Made by a program: the position numbers and the translations under genes. 47,607 bases of DNA from Candidatus Colimorpha pelethequi. GTDB lineage: Bacteria > Bacteroidota > Bacteroidia > Bacteroidales > P3. The notes beneath the pieces are model-generated. The model saw only the letters and a program-made list of their open reading frames with translations. It was not told the DNA's origin and did not search any database. This document shows positions 31,938-40,821 of the stretch, in pieces. Numbering within the stretch: position 1 is the first letter of the stretch; each line of letters starts with the position of its first letter. The DNA lies in contig JAGHVO010000080.1 of the NCBI GenBank assembly GCA_018064245.1, positions 1 through 47,607 on the forward strand, in the 5' to 3' direction.

Positions 31938-31980
31938 GGGGACTAATGACGCATAGACCGATCATTGTCCCCTATTTTTA
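31938..31980 (+). terminator. Rho-independent terminator after clpP
   Basis: GGGGAC (with a bulge) AATG pairs with CATT GTCCCC, followed by TATTTTTAAC. The stem is near-perfect and lies between clpP and dut. Confidence 0.7.
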
Positions 31981-31991
31981 ACACATTTTCC

Positions 31992-32429
31992 ATGGAAATC
32001 AAAATCATCAACCGCTCCCATCATTCACTCCCTCAGTACGAAACCGCACAGTCTGCAGGTCTCGACCTCAAGGCTTTTCTGCCCGAAGGGTCCATCACCC
32101 TCAAGCCCTTACAGCGTGGCATGGTCAAGACGGGACTTTTCATGGAACTGCCCGCTGGTTTTGAAGCCCAAATCCGTCCGCGCAGCGGACTGGCTTTGAA
32201 AAAGGGCATCACCGTGCTCAACTCCCCTGGCACCATCGACGCCGACTATCGCGGCGAGATTTGCGTCATCCTCATCAACTTGGGCTCCGAGGACTTTGTC
32301 ATCAACAACGGAGAACGCATCGCCCAGATGGTCATCGCCCGCCACGAACAAGCACAGATGATAGAAGTAACCGAACTCACCGACACCCAAAGGGGAACTG
32401 GCGGTTTTGGTCACACTGGCACAAAATAA
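31992..32429 (+). CDS. dut: dUTP diphosphatase
   Basis: The product (145 aa from ATG 31992) has all five dUTPase motifs: [19 protein letters not shown], the uridine-binding [21 protein letters not shown] and the C-terminal GTGGFGHTG. It hydrolyses dUTP to dUMP and pyrophosphate and keeps uracil out of DNA. The in-frame start at 31965 would lie within the preceding terminator, so the ATG at 31992 is preferred. The next gene begins three bases after the stop codon, so the two are co-transcribed. Confidence 0.96.
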   Translation: MEIKIINRSHHSLPQYETAQSAGLDLKAFLPEGSITLKPLQRGMVKTGLFMELPAGFEAQIRPRSGLALKKGITVLNSPGTIDADYRGEICVILINLGSEDFVINNGERIAQMVIARHEQAQMIEVTELTDTQRGTGGFGHTGTK

Positions 32430-32432
32430 GGA

Positions 32433-33599
32433 ATGAGAAATATCCTATTTTCCATACTTTTGCTACTCTGCATCGTCCCGATGCAAGCACAACGCATTGT
32501 GGTGGGTGCCGAACAGATAGATGCCATCCTCAACTGCACCCAAGACAAACACCTTGCCGTGGTGGCAAACCAAGCCTCGTTGGTTGGCAAACGGCATTTG
32601 GTGGACACACTGCTCTCCTGCGGAGCCGACGTGCGACTCATTATGAGTCCCGAACACGGATTCCGTGGCGACGCCGAAGCCGGCGCTCATGTACAAAGTG
32701 GAAAAGACGCCCAAACTGGCCTACCCATCCTCTCGCTCTACGGCAACAACAAAAAACCTTCCAGCACACAACTGCAAGGCATCACCTTGGTCATATTCGA
32801 CCTCCAAGATGTCGGATGCCGCTTCTACACCTATATCTCCACGCTCCACTACGTAATGGAAGCTTGCGCCGAATGCAACATTCCCCTACTCCTACTCGAC
32901 CGCCCCAACCCCAACGCCAGCTATGTAGATGGTCCCGTGTTGGACATGAAGTACCAATCTTTCGTAGGCATGCACCCCGTCCCCATCGTCTATGGCATGA
33001 CGATAGGCGAATATGCAGGCATGATTAACGGAGAGCACTGGCTCAACAAAGGCGTGGAATGCGACCTCACCGTCATTCCGCTGCGCAACTACACCCACGA
33101 CAGCTGCTATCACCTTCCCGTGGCGCCATCGCCCAACCTACAAACCGACCAAGCCATCGCACTCTATCCCAGCCTCTGCCTTTTCGAAGGCACCAATATC
33201 AGCGTCGGACGTGGCACCGACTTTCCCTTTGAGGTCATAGGAAGTCCCAACTACAAAGCCCAACGGAAATCGCAGTTCCAAAGCTATTCCTTCACGCCGC
33301 GCCCCATACCTCACGTCAGCGACAATCCACCCTTCAAAGGCAAGAAATGCCACGGCATAGACCTGCGCAAAGTCCCCAAGCCCGACAAGTTCGACCTTGC
33401 CTATCTTATCGAGATGTATCGAGGCACCAACGGCGAGAACTTTTTCCTGAAAAGCAACTTTTTCGAGAAACTTGCCGGCAACGGCGACCTACGCCAACAG
33501 CTTAAAGACGGCATTTCCGAAGCCGTAATCCGTTCCTCTTGGGAACCCGCCCTCAGCCAATTCAAGGAAATACGGCAACGGTACCTTATCTACAAATAA
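32433..33599 (+). CDS. namZ: Exo-beta-N-acetylmuramidase NamZ-like (DUF1343)
   Basis: The product is 388 aa with a signal peptide (RNILFSILLLLCIVPMQAQ). Family segments include VVANQASLV, IMSPEHGFRGDAEAGAHV, VIFDLQDVGCRFYTYISTL, LLLDRPNP and LFEGTNISVGRGTDFPFE. NamZ cleaves N-acetylmuramic acid from the non-reducing end of peptidoglycan fragments, part of cell-wall recycling in many Bacteroidetes. It is close behind dut and ends at a bidirectional terminator. Confidence 0.93.
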   Translation: MRNILFSILLLLCIVPMQAQRIVVGAEQIDAILNCTQDKHLAVVANQASLVGKRHLVDTLLSCGADVRLIMSPEHGFRGDAEAGAHVQSGKDAQTGLPILSLYGNNKKPSSTQLQGITLVIFDLQDVGCRFYTYISTLHYVMEACAECNIPLLLLDRPNPNASYVDGPVLDMKYQSFVGMHPVPIVYGMTIGEYAGMINGEHWLNKGVECDLTVIPLRNYTHDSCYHLPVAPSPNLQTDQAIALYPSLCLFEGTNISVGRGTDFPFEVIGSPNYKAQRKSQFQSYSFTPRPIPHVSDNPPFKGKKCHGIDLRKVPKPDKFDLAYLIEMYRGTNGENFFLKSNFFEKLAGNGDLRQQLKDGISEAVIRSSWEPALSQFKEIRQRYLIYK

Positions 33600-33622
33600 G
33601 TTTTTCCCACATAGATTAATAA

Positions 33623-33652
33623 AAAAAGTCGTTCAAAATTGAACGACTTTTT
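33623..33652. terminator. Bidirectional terminator between convergent genes
   Basis: AAAAAGTCGTTCAA and TTGAACGACTTTTT form a 14-base perfect inverted repeat with a two-base centre. It separates the convergent namZ and barrel-like genes and has T runs in both directions. Confidence 0.9.
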
Positions 33653-33678
33653 ATTTATCTCAGAAAAATTTTCGGCAT

Positions 33679-34254
33679 TTACAGTCTCCAGCCGATGCGG
33701 ATGGGAAGCAAGATGGTGCGGTACATGTAAGCGACGCCCAGTTCCACATACCAGCTGTGGTAGTTGCGTTCCATGTTGCTGTAGCGGTGACGGTAGTACC
33801 AGTTCAAACCACCATAGACTTCGGCGTAGGGTCCTAAGGTGAATTCATGCTCACCTGTGGGTATCATGGCACTTCCACCAATACGTGCGCCAATCATGGG
33901 AGCGAACTCGTCCTGCAAAGGACGGAAATCAAAATCTACAAATGCCAACGCATTGTGGCTCATCTTGCTGAAATCGTTCAATGGAGAAAGGCAAGCATAG
34001 CCTACGCCAAATCCCAAGAAGAAATCCTGACTGATGTTCCAACCGTTCATGATATTCAGTCCTGCCGCATGTTCTTGGTTGGCAAGAATATAACCCGATT
34101 CTGCTTTCTCAAAGATATTGGTCACAAAAGGCATATAACCAGCCTCGATCTTGAACATATACTCCGTGGCGGGACGACCCTGCACATACTGAGCTTGAGC
34201 ATATTGGAAAGCACCCATAACGAGGGCGACAAGAACAATCAATGACTTCTTCAT
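33679..34254 (-). CDS. Secreted outer-membrane beta-barrel-like protein
   Basis: The product is 191 aa with a signal peptide (MKKSLIVLVALVMGAFQYAQA, cleaved before Q). The mature chain has alternating hydrophobic strands (FKIEAGYMPFV, FFLGFGVGYACL, FTLGPYAEVYGGLNW, WYVELGVAYMY) and ends IRIGWRL, typical of small Bacteroidetes outer-membrane barrels. A -7 box lies 20 bases before its ATG, inside the 3' end of the M1 peptidase gene, whose stop codon overlaps its start. It may therefore be made both alone and with the peptidase. The function is unknown. Confidence 0.75.
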   Translation of the reverse strand: MKKSLIVLVALVMGAFQYAQAQYVQGRPATEYMFKIEAGYMPFVTNIFEKAESGYILANQEHAAGLNIMNGWNISQDFFLGFGVGYACLSPLNDFSKMSHNALAFVDFDFRPLQDEFAPMIGARIGGSAMIPTGEHEFTLGPYAEVYGGLNWYYRHRYSNMERNYHSWYVELGVAYMYRTILLPIRIGWRL

Positions 34255-36605
34255 AACACAATGATTTTAGATTGCAAAGATAAGAAATTATTTTTAATCG
34301 TGACAATATAGTTTCCCGAAGGCAACTTCACCGAAAGCACATCGCCATTGCGCACCCCTTCTCTACGCAGCACTTCGCGCCCCATCAAGTCAGTTAGCGA
34401 AAGTGTCGCATCCTGGCCAAAGTCATTGAAATAGACGTTGAAACTATCTTTGGCAGGATTGGGGCAAACCCGCAACGACTGCTTGTCGGAATCAACCTTT
34501 GCGACGCCGACAATATTACGGAAATTGCTGTCAATCACGGCAAGGGTGTATTCGCCTCTGCGCAGCTGGTCGGCAATAAAATAGCCACTTAGGGTATTGC
34601 CATTGCGATGGTCGGAAATCACCTGCCAACGGGACGATGCATCGGGACGCCACAGCAAACGGATGGAATCCAGCGAGGTGGTACGAAAATAGAAACCTGC
34701 ATCAAGATTAGGACAATCGCCGCTATTGCCTTGGCGCGAAAATTCAAAATAACCCAACGACTGACACGACTCGGGGAAGATGCCGTCCACAACCCAATAG
34801 CGGTTGGCTGTACGAACAATGCCCTCAATGGTATCGCAGTCAAAAGGCTTTGCAAAATGATGAGCGACATGCACATAATAGTTTGGATCCGCCGAAGTAG
34901 TACGCAACATGGCATGCGCCAAAGGCAACGACTTGTTGCCACTGTAGGTAGGCTGCACCGCATCGTCGGTAACGGCATCCGAAAGTTCATGGTCGTAATC
35001 CACGATGGCAAACACAGGCTCGAAGGGAACGCCAGCCCACAACAGCTGGTCGGCATCGTCAACTTCAAACCACTGCTTGTACTGTTCGCGGGAAGCGGAG
35101 AAGAACGTTACAGGAATCTTGCCATGGCACAATGAACGCTCCGCCGCCACAGTCTGCTGACGGATACGGAACTGCGTCCACCAAGCATCCTGTTCCTGCA
35201 CGGAATAGACAAGCTGAAGCTCATAATCCACAAAACCCGCATCAAAGACGTGAAAATCGAAGAACTCGCGCAAATCGACACCCGAATAGTCACTCAAAAG
35301 TTCGCAAAGGCGATGGCTACCGATGGTATCAAAAGCCTGCTCACGGAAAAAGCGCTGCATCGTAGCATAGAAAAGACTGTCGCCCAACATGCCACGCAGC
35401 GAATGCCACACCATGGCACCCTTGTGATAGACCGTGCTGCCGTAGGTAAGTTCAGACGGCACACCATACAAAGGAACATAGCCCCCATCGTCGATATGGG
35501 CGGTACGCAATACCTCTTCGAGCATTTCCTGGTAATAGGTCGTGGCGGCTTCCTTGCCTGCCGTAGCCTCACGCGCCACCTCTTCACAGAACGAAGCGCC
35601 TCCTTCGTTGAACCACATGTCGCCACTGGTGGCACAAGTCACCAAGTTGCCAAACCAAGAGTGCGACAATTCGTGAGCTATCACCGACTGGCACGACAAA
35701 TCCATACTATTCATGCATTGATTCACCAATCCAATGTTGGAAACATGTTCCATAGAGCCTTTAGGCGTAGCGATATAGCCTATCCTATCCCAGCGGTAAG
35801 GTCCAAAACAACGCTCGTACATAGGCACCACACTGTCCAGTTCAGCATAGGCATTTGCCACACCTACACTGTCGGAGAAATAACCAAGGGTGACAGGATA
35901 AGTACCATACATACCTTCCACGCTACCTTGCTGAATCTGCCAAGGTGCCACCGACATGGAGACGAGATAGGTGGAAACATTTTTGTCAAGCACCCAAACC
36001 GATGTGTGACTCTGGTCAGCATTAAGGAATGCAGTATCGCAAAGGCCAGAACACAACGCTTGCCAGCCTGGCTGCGCCGTAACAGTCATACGATAGGTGG
36101 CCTTGTCGTAGAAATTGTCGCGGCAAGGAAACCAAGCCCTACCGAAATTATGCGGATCTTCCTTAAAAGCCACCCCAAGATTGTAATAGATGTTGTTGTC
36201 GAAATGCAAGCCGCCCCATCCGTAACTCTCCACGTAGGCACGCTTGGAATAGGCTATTGCTATGGTAAAGGTATCTCCCACAGAGATAGCTTGCAAAGGA
36301 ATTCTCAGCGTGTCCATTGAAAAAGAATAGCCTGCAACCACTTCACCATTGACCATTACCGAATCAATGATGGAGGGCTTGAGCATCAGTTCAATGCTGT
36401 CGCACGCCTGCACCAACCGCACCGTCAGCGTGGCAGTGCCTTGCAAAGTCTGCGCCTGTGCGTTTCCCACATCCAAATCAAGGTCGTAATGCAGCACATC
36501 CACCGCATCGGGCGTCTGCGCGAAAGAAAATTTCGGCAAAAGAAACAACAAGAGAACTGTTGTTACTATCCTACAACTTGCAAAAAATGACTTTCCAGGA
36601 TTCAT
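34251..36605 (-). CDS. T9SS-sorted M1 family metallopeptidase
   Basis: The product is 784 aa from ATG 36605 (a TTG at 36626 is less likely). A signal peptide (about residues 1-30, ending FSFAQ) is followed by the M1 N-terminal domain. The catalytic part carries HELSHSWFGNLV and NEGGASF (HExxH, 18 residues, E). The exopeptidase motif GAMEN is GSMEH here. The C-terminal about 80 residues hold a type A sorting domain (VCPNPAKDSFNVYF, then GNYIVTI), which directs export by the type IX system. It should remove N-terminal amino acids at the cell surface or outside. Its neighbour on one side is rsgA, upstream. Confidence 0.92.
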   Translation of the reverse strand: MNPGKSFFASCRIVTTVLLLFLLPKFSFAQTPDAVDVLHYDLDLDVGNAQAQTLQGTATLTVRLVQACDSIELMLKPSIIDSVMVNGEVVAGYSFSMDTLRIPLQAISVGDTFTIAIAYSKRAYVESYGWGGLHFDNNIYYNLGVAFKEDPHNFGRAWFPCRDNFYDKATYRMTVTAQPGWQALCSGLCDTAFLNADQSHTSVWVLDKNVSTYLVSMSVAPWQIQQGSVEGMYGTYPVTLGYFSDSVGVANAYAELDSVVPMYERCFGPYRWDRIGYIATPKGSMEHVSNIGLVNQCMNSMDLSCQSVIAHELSHSWFGNLVTCATSGDMWFNEGGASFCEEVAREATAGKEAATTYYQEMLEEVLRTAHIDDGGYVPLYGVPSELTYGSTVYHKGAMVWHSLRGMLGDSLFYATMQRFFREQAFDTIGSHRLCELLSDYSGVDLREFFDFHVFDAGFVDYELQLVYSVQEQDAWWTQFRIRQQTVAAERSLCHGKIPVTFFSASREQYKQWFEVDDADQLLWAGVPFEPVFAIVDYDHELSDAVTDDAVQPTYSGNKSLPLAHAMLRTTSADPNYYVHVAHHFAKPFDCDTIEGIVRTANRYWVVDGIFPESCQSLGYFEFSRQGNSGDCPNLDAGFYFRTTSLDSIRLLWRPDASSRWQVISDHRNGNTLSGYFIADQLRRGEYTLAVIDSNFRNIVGVAKVDSDKQSLRVCPNPAKDSFNVYFNDFGQDATLSLTDLMGREVLRREGVRNGDVLSVKLPSGNYIVTIKNNFLSLQSKIIVL
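34274..34282 (-). promoter_or_regulatory. -7 box of the barrel-like gene, inside the M1 coding sequence
   Basis: TATCTTTGC on the minus strand is a consensus -7 box 20 bases before the ATG of the barrel-like gene. It lies within the last codons of the M1 peptidase gene, after the sorting domain has been encoded. Confidence 0.6.
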
Positions 36606-36635
36606 GTGAATAGTTTGTATTCTCAAAAAATATAA

Positions 36636-37601
36636 TTATCGAGGAGTATTATCTTCTAATGAATCAATAATATTCAGATAGTTAATATATCTTTCCTCAG
36701 CAATCTCGCCCGACTCGACGGCGGCCTTGATGGCACAATGGGGCTCGTGACGATGGGTGCAGTTGGAGAACTGACAGTCATGCAGCCGGCTACGCATCTC
36801 AGGAAAGAAATGCGAAAGTTCCTCGGCGGTGAAATCCACCATGCCAAACTCCTTGATGCCTGGTGAGTCGATAAGATAGGTGGTTTGATTGGAACCTGAC
36901 AAAGTGATGGGGAAAATCTCAGCAAAAGTGGTGGTATGTTTGCCTTTCAAGCTCCAGTCGCTCACCTCCCCTACCCGCAAATGCAGGTCGGGATTGAAAG
37001 TGTTGAGCAACGCCGACTTTCCAACTCCACTATGGCCACTGAAAAGCACTATCTTGCCCGCTACAAGCGATTGCAAAGTATCAATGCCGACACCTTTCAA
37101 GGCGGAAACCAGATAGACAGGATATCCCGCATTTTCGTAAAGCCGTTTCAGGTCCTCAACCTCCTCCATGAACTCTTCGCACAAATCAATCTTGTTGATA
37201 ATCAAACAAGCATGAATATGGTAAGCCTCCGCCGTTACCAACATACGGTCGATAAAACCAGTAGAGGTTCGTGGAAATCCCAATGTTGCCACAACGCACA
37301 AAAGGTCGATATTGGAAGCCAGAACATGGGTCTGTTTGCTGAGTTTGGTGGCACGACGGATGATGCAGTTTCTTCGCTCCGCCACCTCGGTAATCAAGCC
37401 CGTTCCATCTTGTTGCAATTCAAACACCACATGATCACCCACAGCAATAGGATTGGTCTGCTTGTTGTTGTGGGTGCGGAATTTGCCACGCAAACGGCAA
37501 TCGTATTCATTGCTCAACGAACCCGAAGGCAAAGCTTCAGGTGTATCTTGGACCAATACACGGTACCAACTTCCAGTAGTTCTAATTACAAGACCAGTCA
37601 A
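36636..37601 (-). CDS. rsgA: Ribosome small subunit-dependent GTPase A
   Basis: The product is 321 aa with the circularly permuted GTPase order: G4 NKID (about 136-139), G1 GHSGVGKS (about 188-195) and G3 DSPG. An OB fold precedes it and a zinc-binding segment (CQFSNCTHRHEPHC) follows. It helps the late maturation of the 30S subunit. The start is TTG, giving MTGLVIRTTGSWY, which matches family beginnings; no ATG is suitably close. The upstream gap holds repeat words and the DUF2723 gene. Confidence 0.94.
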   Translation of the reverse strand: MTGLVIRTTGSWYRVLVQDTPEALPSGSLSNEYDCRLRGKFRTHNNKQTNPIAVGDHVVFELQQDGTGLITEVAERRNCIIRRATKLSKQTHVLASNIDLLCVVATLGFPRTSTGFIDRMLVTAEAYHIHACLIINKIDLCEEFMEEVEDLKRLYENAGYPVYLVSALKGVGIDTLQSLVAGKIVLFSGHSGVGKSALLNTFNPDLHLRVGEVSDWSLKGKHTTTFAEIFPITLSGSNQTTYLIDSPGIKEFGMVDFTAEELSHFFPEMRSRLHDCQFSNCTHRHEPHCAIKAAVESGEIAEERYINYLNIIDSLEDNTPR

Positions 37602-37712
37602 AATTTTGTTGAGTTAAAGATTTGAAGATTGGGAGATTTGTTGAACTGTTGATTTGTTGAATTGAGAATTAATCAAGAATGCTCATAGTTGTTTAAAGTC
37701 AAGGTTAAGGTC
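37602..37712. repeat. Word-repeat mosaic between the DUF2723 gene and rsgA
   Basis: On the minus strand GTGACCTTAACCTTGACTTT follows the DUF2723 stop codon (37712-37697), then AATTCTCAATTCAACAAATC, AACAGTTCAACAAATCTCCC and AATCTTCAAATCTTTAACTC. Four of the word types occur in about 100 bases. Confidence 0.75.
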
Positions 37713-37713
37713 A

Positions 37714-39891
37714 CTAGTCACTATTCACTGTTATCAGTCCATATATTAATTCTCTCGGTGGAATGGTAAAAGGCAGGAGGCGCTGTTTGCGAAGCGGCAA
37801 ACGGTGGTAGTATGCAAGTTCCTCTTCCAATCGAGAACGGATCTCGGCTTTTAGCGCCGAAGATTGGGGCATATCCAACTGAGAAAACGTTTGTTGCACA
37901 TCAAAAAGCGTTTGCGGATTGCGGATGACTTTGAGCGGAATCTCTTGCAATGTCTTGTCGAGAACCTGCTCCGCCTTCTTCAACTCACCCGAAGCGGCAA
38001 GACGATTTGCCAACAATACGACACCCTGCCAATAGCGGTCAAGAAACCGAGAGGAAACCTCATCGACGTACGCCTTATCGACTTCCCTCCACTGCATTTT
38101 GTGCATCACATTGTCGTACATCATCTCCACGTCCACACTGTCGTCCAACTGTGCGTCGATCCTATAGGCATTGCCTGTAGCCACACAATTCACAAAGGGA
38201 CGGAACTCCTCTTGCGCATAGTAGCTCAGATAAATAGGACGTTTCCCGAGGTTGTCGTTCAACAACTGCATCGACTGGCGGTAGCCATAAAGATTTACGT
38301 TATAAACCTCCACGTCGGTGCGCACCTGTTCCACCTGCTGCACATACCATACGGGGAAGGTGTCGTTGTCGCCCCAGGTAAACAAGATTGCCCCCTTTTC
38401 GCATGATTTCAACAAATTGCAAGAAGCGTCACGGGCAATATAGCGATGAGAACGATTGTGGCTGTCCCAATTTTGGAAAGCCATCAATGCCGGAATGGCA
38501 AACAACAACAAGGAACACCTCCGCCATCGTAATTGCTTGATTTTATTGGCAAGTTCTGTAGCACCCACCCCAATCCAAATAGCAAAGGCATAGAACGAAA
38601 GGATATAGGCATAATCACGTTCGCGCGGCTCGTAGGTTGGATGGTTGAGGAAAATCGACAGCCCGAGACCCGTCACCAGAAACAGCGTCATTACCACCCA
38701 AAAAGATTTCTTGTCGCTTTGCACACACAATCCAAACAAACCCAACAACAACGGAAGCAGAAAATAGACATGTCTTCCGTGCGACAGCGATTGCGGAGGC
38801 TTGGCACCAGTACCAACAATCATCTTGTCGATAAACGGAATACCCGTAAGCAATTGTCCATTTTGCAGATTTCCGAAGCCCTGAGCGTCGTTGAATCGTC
38901 CAGAGAAATTCCACATCAGATAGCGCAGATACATGTATCCAAGCTGATAGGTGGCAAAATACTGCATATTGCCCACAAAACCGTTGTCGCCACCCGACCA
39001 ATCGGCACTATAGAGCGCATCGTTCTCGTGATGACGCCACATTCGCGGATAGAGTGGCGCATGCTCATATTGCTCACGCGAAAGATAGGCCTTGAACCGC
39101 TCTGCGTTGCTCGGGTTTCCCACATTGATGGGAGGATTGCCAGCGGCACGCAATGGAATGATAAGATAGGGCGTCAGTCCTAGAACAAAGAACAAAGCGG
39201 CAAGAGGTATCATACGCACAATGCGTTTCCCAAAATAGCCCTTGGCAGACTTGTTTTGAGTGCCTTTGAAAATAATTATCAGCAACAATGCCGGCACTAC
39301 CAAAAGCACCAACAGATGTACACATGTACCCAAACCCAACAACAAAGCAGTCAGCAGCAACCACTTGTCGCATCGCTGCGAAGCGCTATGCCACCACTGT
39401 ACCATCGACCAAAAAGCGACAGCGGCAAAAAGCACCGCCAAGGCATAAACCTCACTCTCGACTGCCGAGAACCAAGCCGTGTCACAGAAAAGATAGCACA
39501 ACGCACCAACGGCAGGCAAGCACCTGAAGAGCCACCCGTCGCGTTTGGGAAGCAAGTCGCAAATGGTCCAATAAAGAAACATCACCGTAAGTCCTCCCGC
39601 CAAGGCGGAAAGTGCATTGCAAAAAACGGCAACAGCGTGGACATTGCCACCTGCCAACCAAGAAAAGCAATGCGCTATCAACCAATAAAGCGGAGCTCCC
39701 GAAGGATGCCCAACCTGCAAGAAATAAGACGAGGCGATGAACTCTCCACAATCCCAAAAACTAACCGTCGGCTCCATGGTCAGCAGATAGACAGCCGCAC
39801 CAACAAAAGCCAACAGCCAACCACAAAGTCGTTTATGGAATCGACCATTGGAAATTGACAATCGAGAATTATCGTTTTGCCTATCTACCAT
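37714..39891 (-). CDS. DUF2723 multi-pass membrane protein
   Basis: The product is 725 aa, shorter than many relatives (about 1000 aa). Ten or more membrane helices fill the first 520 residues. The DUF2723 signature is EPTVSFWDCGEFIASSY, then QVGHPSGAPLYWL near the N-terminus, with a D-E-x-like Cys/Glu region. The C-terminal 200 residues are soluble. The fold is like glycosyltransferase family 39/GT-C enzymes, so a sugar-transfer role is inferred, and the domain is often linked to surface glycosylation in Bacteroidetes. It follows lptE after ten bases and is probably in the same operon. Confidence 0.9.
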   Translation of the reverse strand: MVDRQNDNSRLSISNGRFHKRLCGWLLAFVGAAVYLLTMEPTVSFWDCGEFIASSYFLQVGHPSGAPLYWLIAHCFSWLAGGNVHAVAVFCNALSALAGGLTVMFLYWTICDLLPKRDGWLFRCLPAVGALCYLFCDTAWFSAVESEVYALAVLFAAVAFWSMVQWWHSASQRCDKWLLLTALLLGLGTCVHLLVLLVVPALLLIIIFKGTQNKSAKGYFGKRIVRMIPLAALFFVLGLTPYLIIPLRAAGNPPINVGNPSNAERFKAYLSREQYEHAPLYPRMWRHHENDALYSADWSGGDNGFVGNMQYFATYQLGYMYLRYLMWNFSGRFNDAQGFGNLQNGQLLTGIPFIDKMIVGTGAKPPQSLSHGRHVYFLLPLLLGLFGLCVQSDKKSFWVVMTLFLVTGLGLSIFLNHPTYEPRERDYAYILSFYAFAIWIGVGATELANKIKQLRWRRCSLLLFAIPALMAFQNWDSHNRSHRYIARDASCNLLKSCEKGAILFTWGDNDTFPVWYVQQVEQVRTDVEVYNVNLYGYRQSMQLLNDNLGKRPIYLSYYAQEEFRPFVNCVATGNAYRIDAQLDDSVDVEMMYDNVMHKMQWREVDKAYVDEVSSRFLDRYWQGVVLLANRLAASGELKKAEQVLDKTLQEIPLKVIRNPQTLFDVQQTFSQLDMPQSSALKAEIRSRLEEELAYYHRLPLRKQRLLPFTIPPRELIYGLITVNSD

Positions 39892-39901
39892 CTACAAATC
39901 A

Positions 39902-40414
39902 CTACCAGTTCACTACAGCCTTATTGAAAATATCTTCGCACAACTCAGTAACCAATTCCGACACCAAACCACTCTCCACCATGGAGAAGTCACGACTGGC
40001 GTCATAGTCTCGATAACGCGAAAAAGACTGCTCAAAATCAGCATCGGGATCCAATGTATTGACAAACTTTACTTTTACAGTAATAGTGAAACGGTTGGTA
40101 GCCACATTGTCGGTGCTCGACAATGCCGAAGCCTGCGTGGAATAGCCCGTTATTTCACCCGTTATCTGCAAATCACCATCACTATTGGTCACATTCAAGC
40201 TTGTCTGCGACTCAAACATGGAACGCAAATCCTCATACATTTTCTGACTCAGTGTAGGATTGATCGTAGTCGCAAAATTTGGAAACGCAGTCAAAGACAA
40301 CGTCTTGGCTCCCGGTGGAATTGATGCTCCCGTAAAACTATAGCCCCCGCTGCAAGAGGAGGAAAGCACTGCCAAAAGCAATCCAAACGACAAAGCCAAC
40401 CATTTAGATTTCAT
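39902..40414 (-). CDS. lptE: LptE family lipopolysaccharide-assembly lipoprotein
   Basis: The product is 170 aa. The signal WLALSFGLLLAVLSSSC has a lipobox Cys, and the sequence then reads SGGYSFTGASIPPGAKTLSL, the LptE family start. The mature part matches LptE: periplasmic insertion partner of LptD that helps place lipopolysaccharide in the outer membrane. The small gene upstream and the DUF2723 gene downstream are on the same strand and close. Together they point to an envelope operon. Confidence 0.9.
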   Translation of the reverse strand: MKSKWLALSFGLLLAVLSSSCSGGYSFTGASIPPGAKTLSLTAFPNFATTINPTLSQKMYEDLRSMFESQTSLNVTNSDGDLQITGEITGYSTQASALSSTDNVATNRFTITVKVKFVNTLDPDADFEQSFSRYRDYDASRDFSMVESGLVSELVTELCEDIFNKAVVNW

Positions 40415-40493
40415 AGTTCAAAGACATTTTTGATTTTAGAGTGACGCAAAACGGTTGTCGGTTTCACTCTATACGCTACCCTCAAAATCAAAA

Positions 40494-40664
40494 TTAATAG
40501 TTCTGCACATCCTCATTGATGTGAGCCTCATCCTGCAACACCCACAACATATAAGAGGACTGCTGTTCGATATAATTCAAAATGTCCAATTTGGCTTGCA
40601 AGTCGGTAACTTGCGACACTTCAGTAATCAGTGAGTCAATCTTTTGCTTGAAATTATTGTCCAT
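40494..40664 (-). CDS. Small coiled-coil protein upstream of lptE (56 aa)
   Basis: A short frame from ATG 40664 to TAA 40494 encodes MDNNFKQKIDSLITEVSQ, then TDLQAKLDILNYIEQQSSYM and LWVLQDEAHINEDVQNY. It appears as one long amphipathic helix. A strong -7 box (40719-40711) lies about 50 bases upstream, and lptE follows after 79 bases. The N-terminal spacing and single helix suggest a small chaperone-like or regulatory protein, but I recognise no family. Small genes of this size are easily missed. Confidence 0.6.
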   Translation of the reverse strand: MDNNFKQKIDSLITEVSQVTDLQAKLDILNYIEQQSSYMLWVLQDEAHINEDVQNY

Positions 40665-40710
40665 ATTTAGCGTTTTATTAGTTTTGTTATGCGCGTTTTT
40701 TATTTCAGTT

Positions 40711-40719
40711 GCAAAGATA
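40711..40719 (-). promoter_or_regulatory. -7 box of the lptE operon
   Basis: TATCTTTGC on the minus strand, in an AT-rich region between divergent genes. The -33 element is unclear (TTTCG lies about 11 bases upstream). Confidence 0.55.
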
Positions 40720-40821
40720 CGAAATTATAGCGAAATATTGGAAACCCAAGAATTACAATCTCAAAGGACACCAATTATACTATCCTTACAATCTTTTTCG
40801 ATTTTTTTCGTTTATATAGTA

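Noticed and set aside
40582..40821. 80-residue N-terminal extension of the Big_5 lipoprotein
   Set aside because: It lies opposite the small lptE-operon gene and its promoter, and would bury the lipoprotein signal of the protein that starts at 40822.
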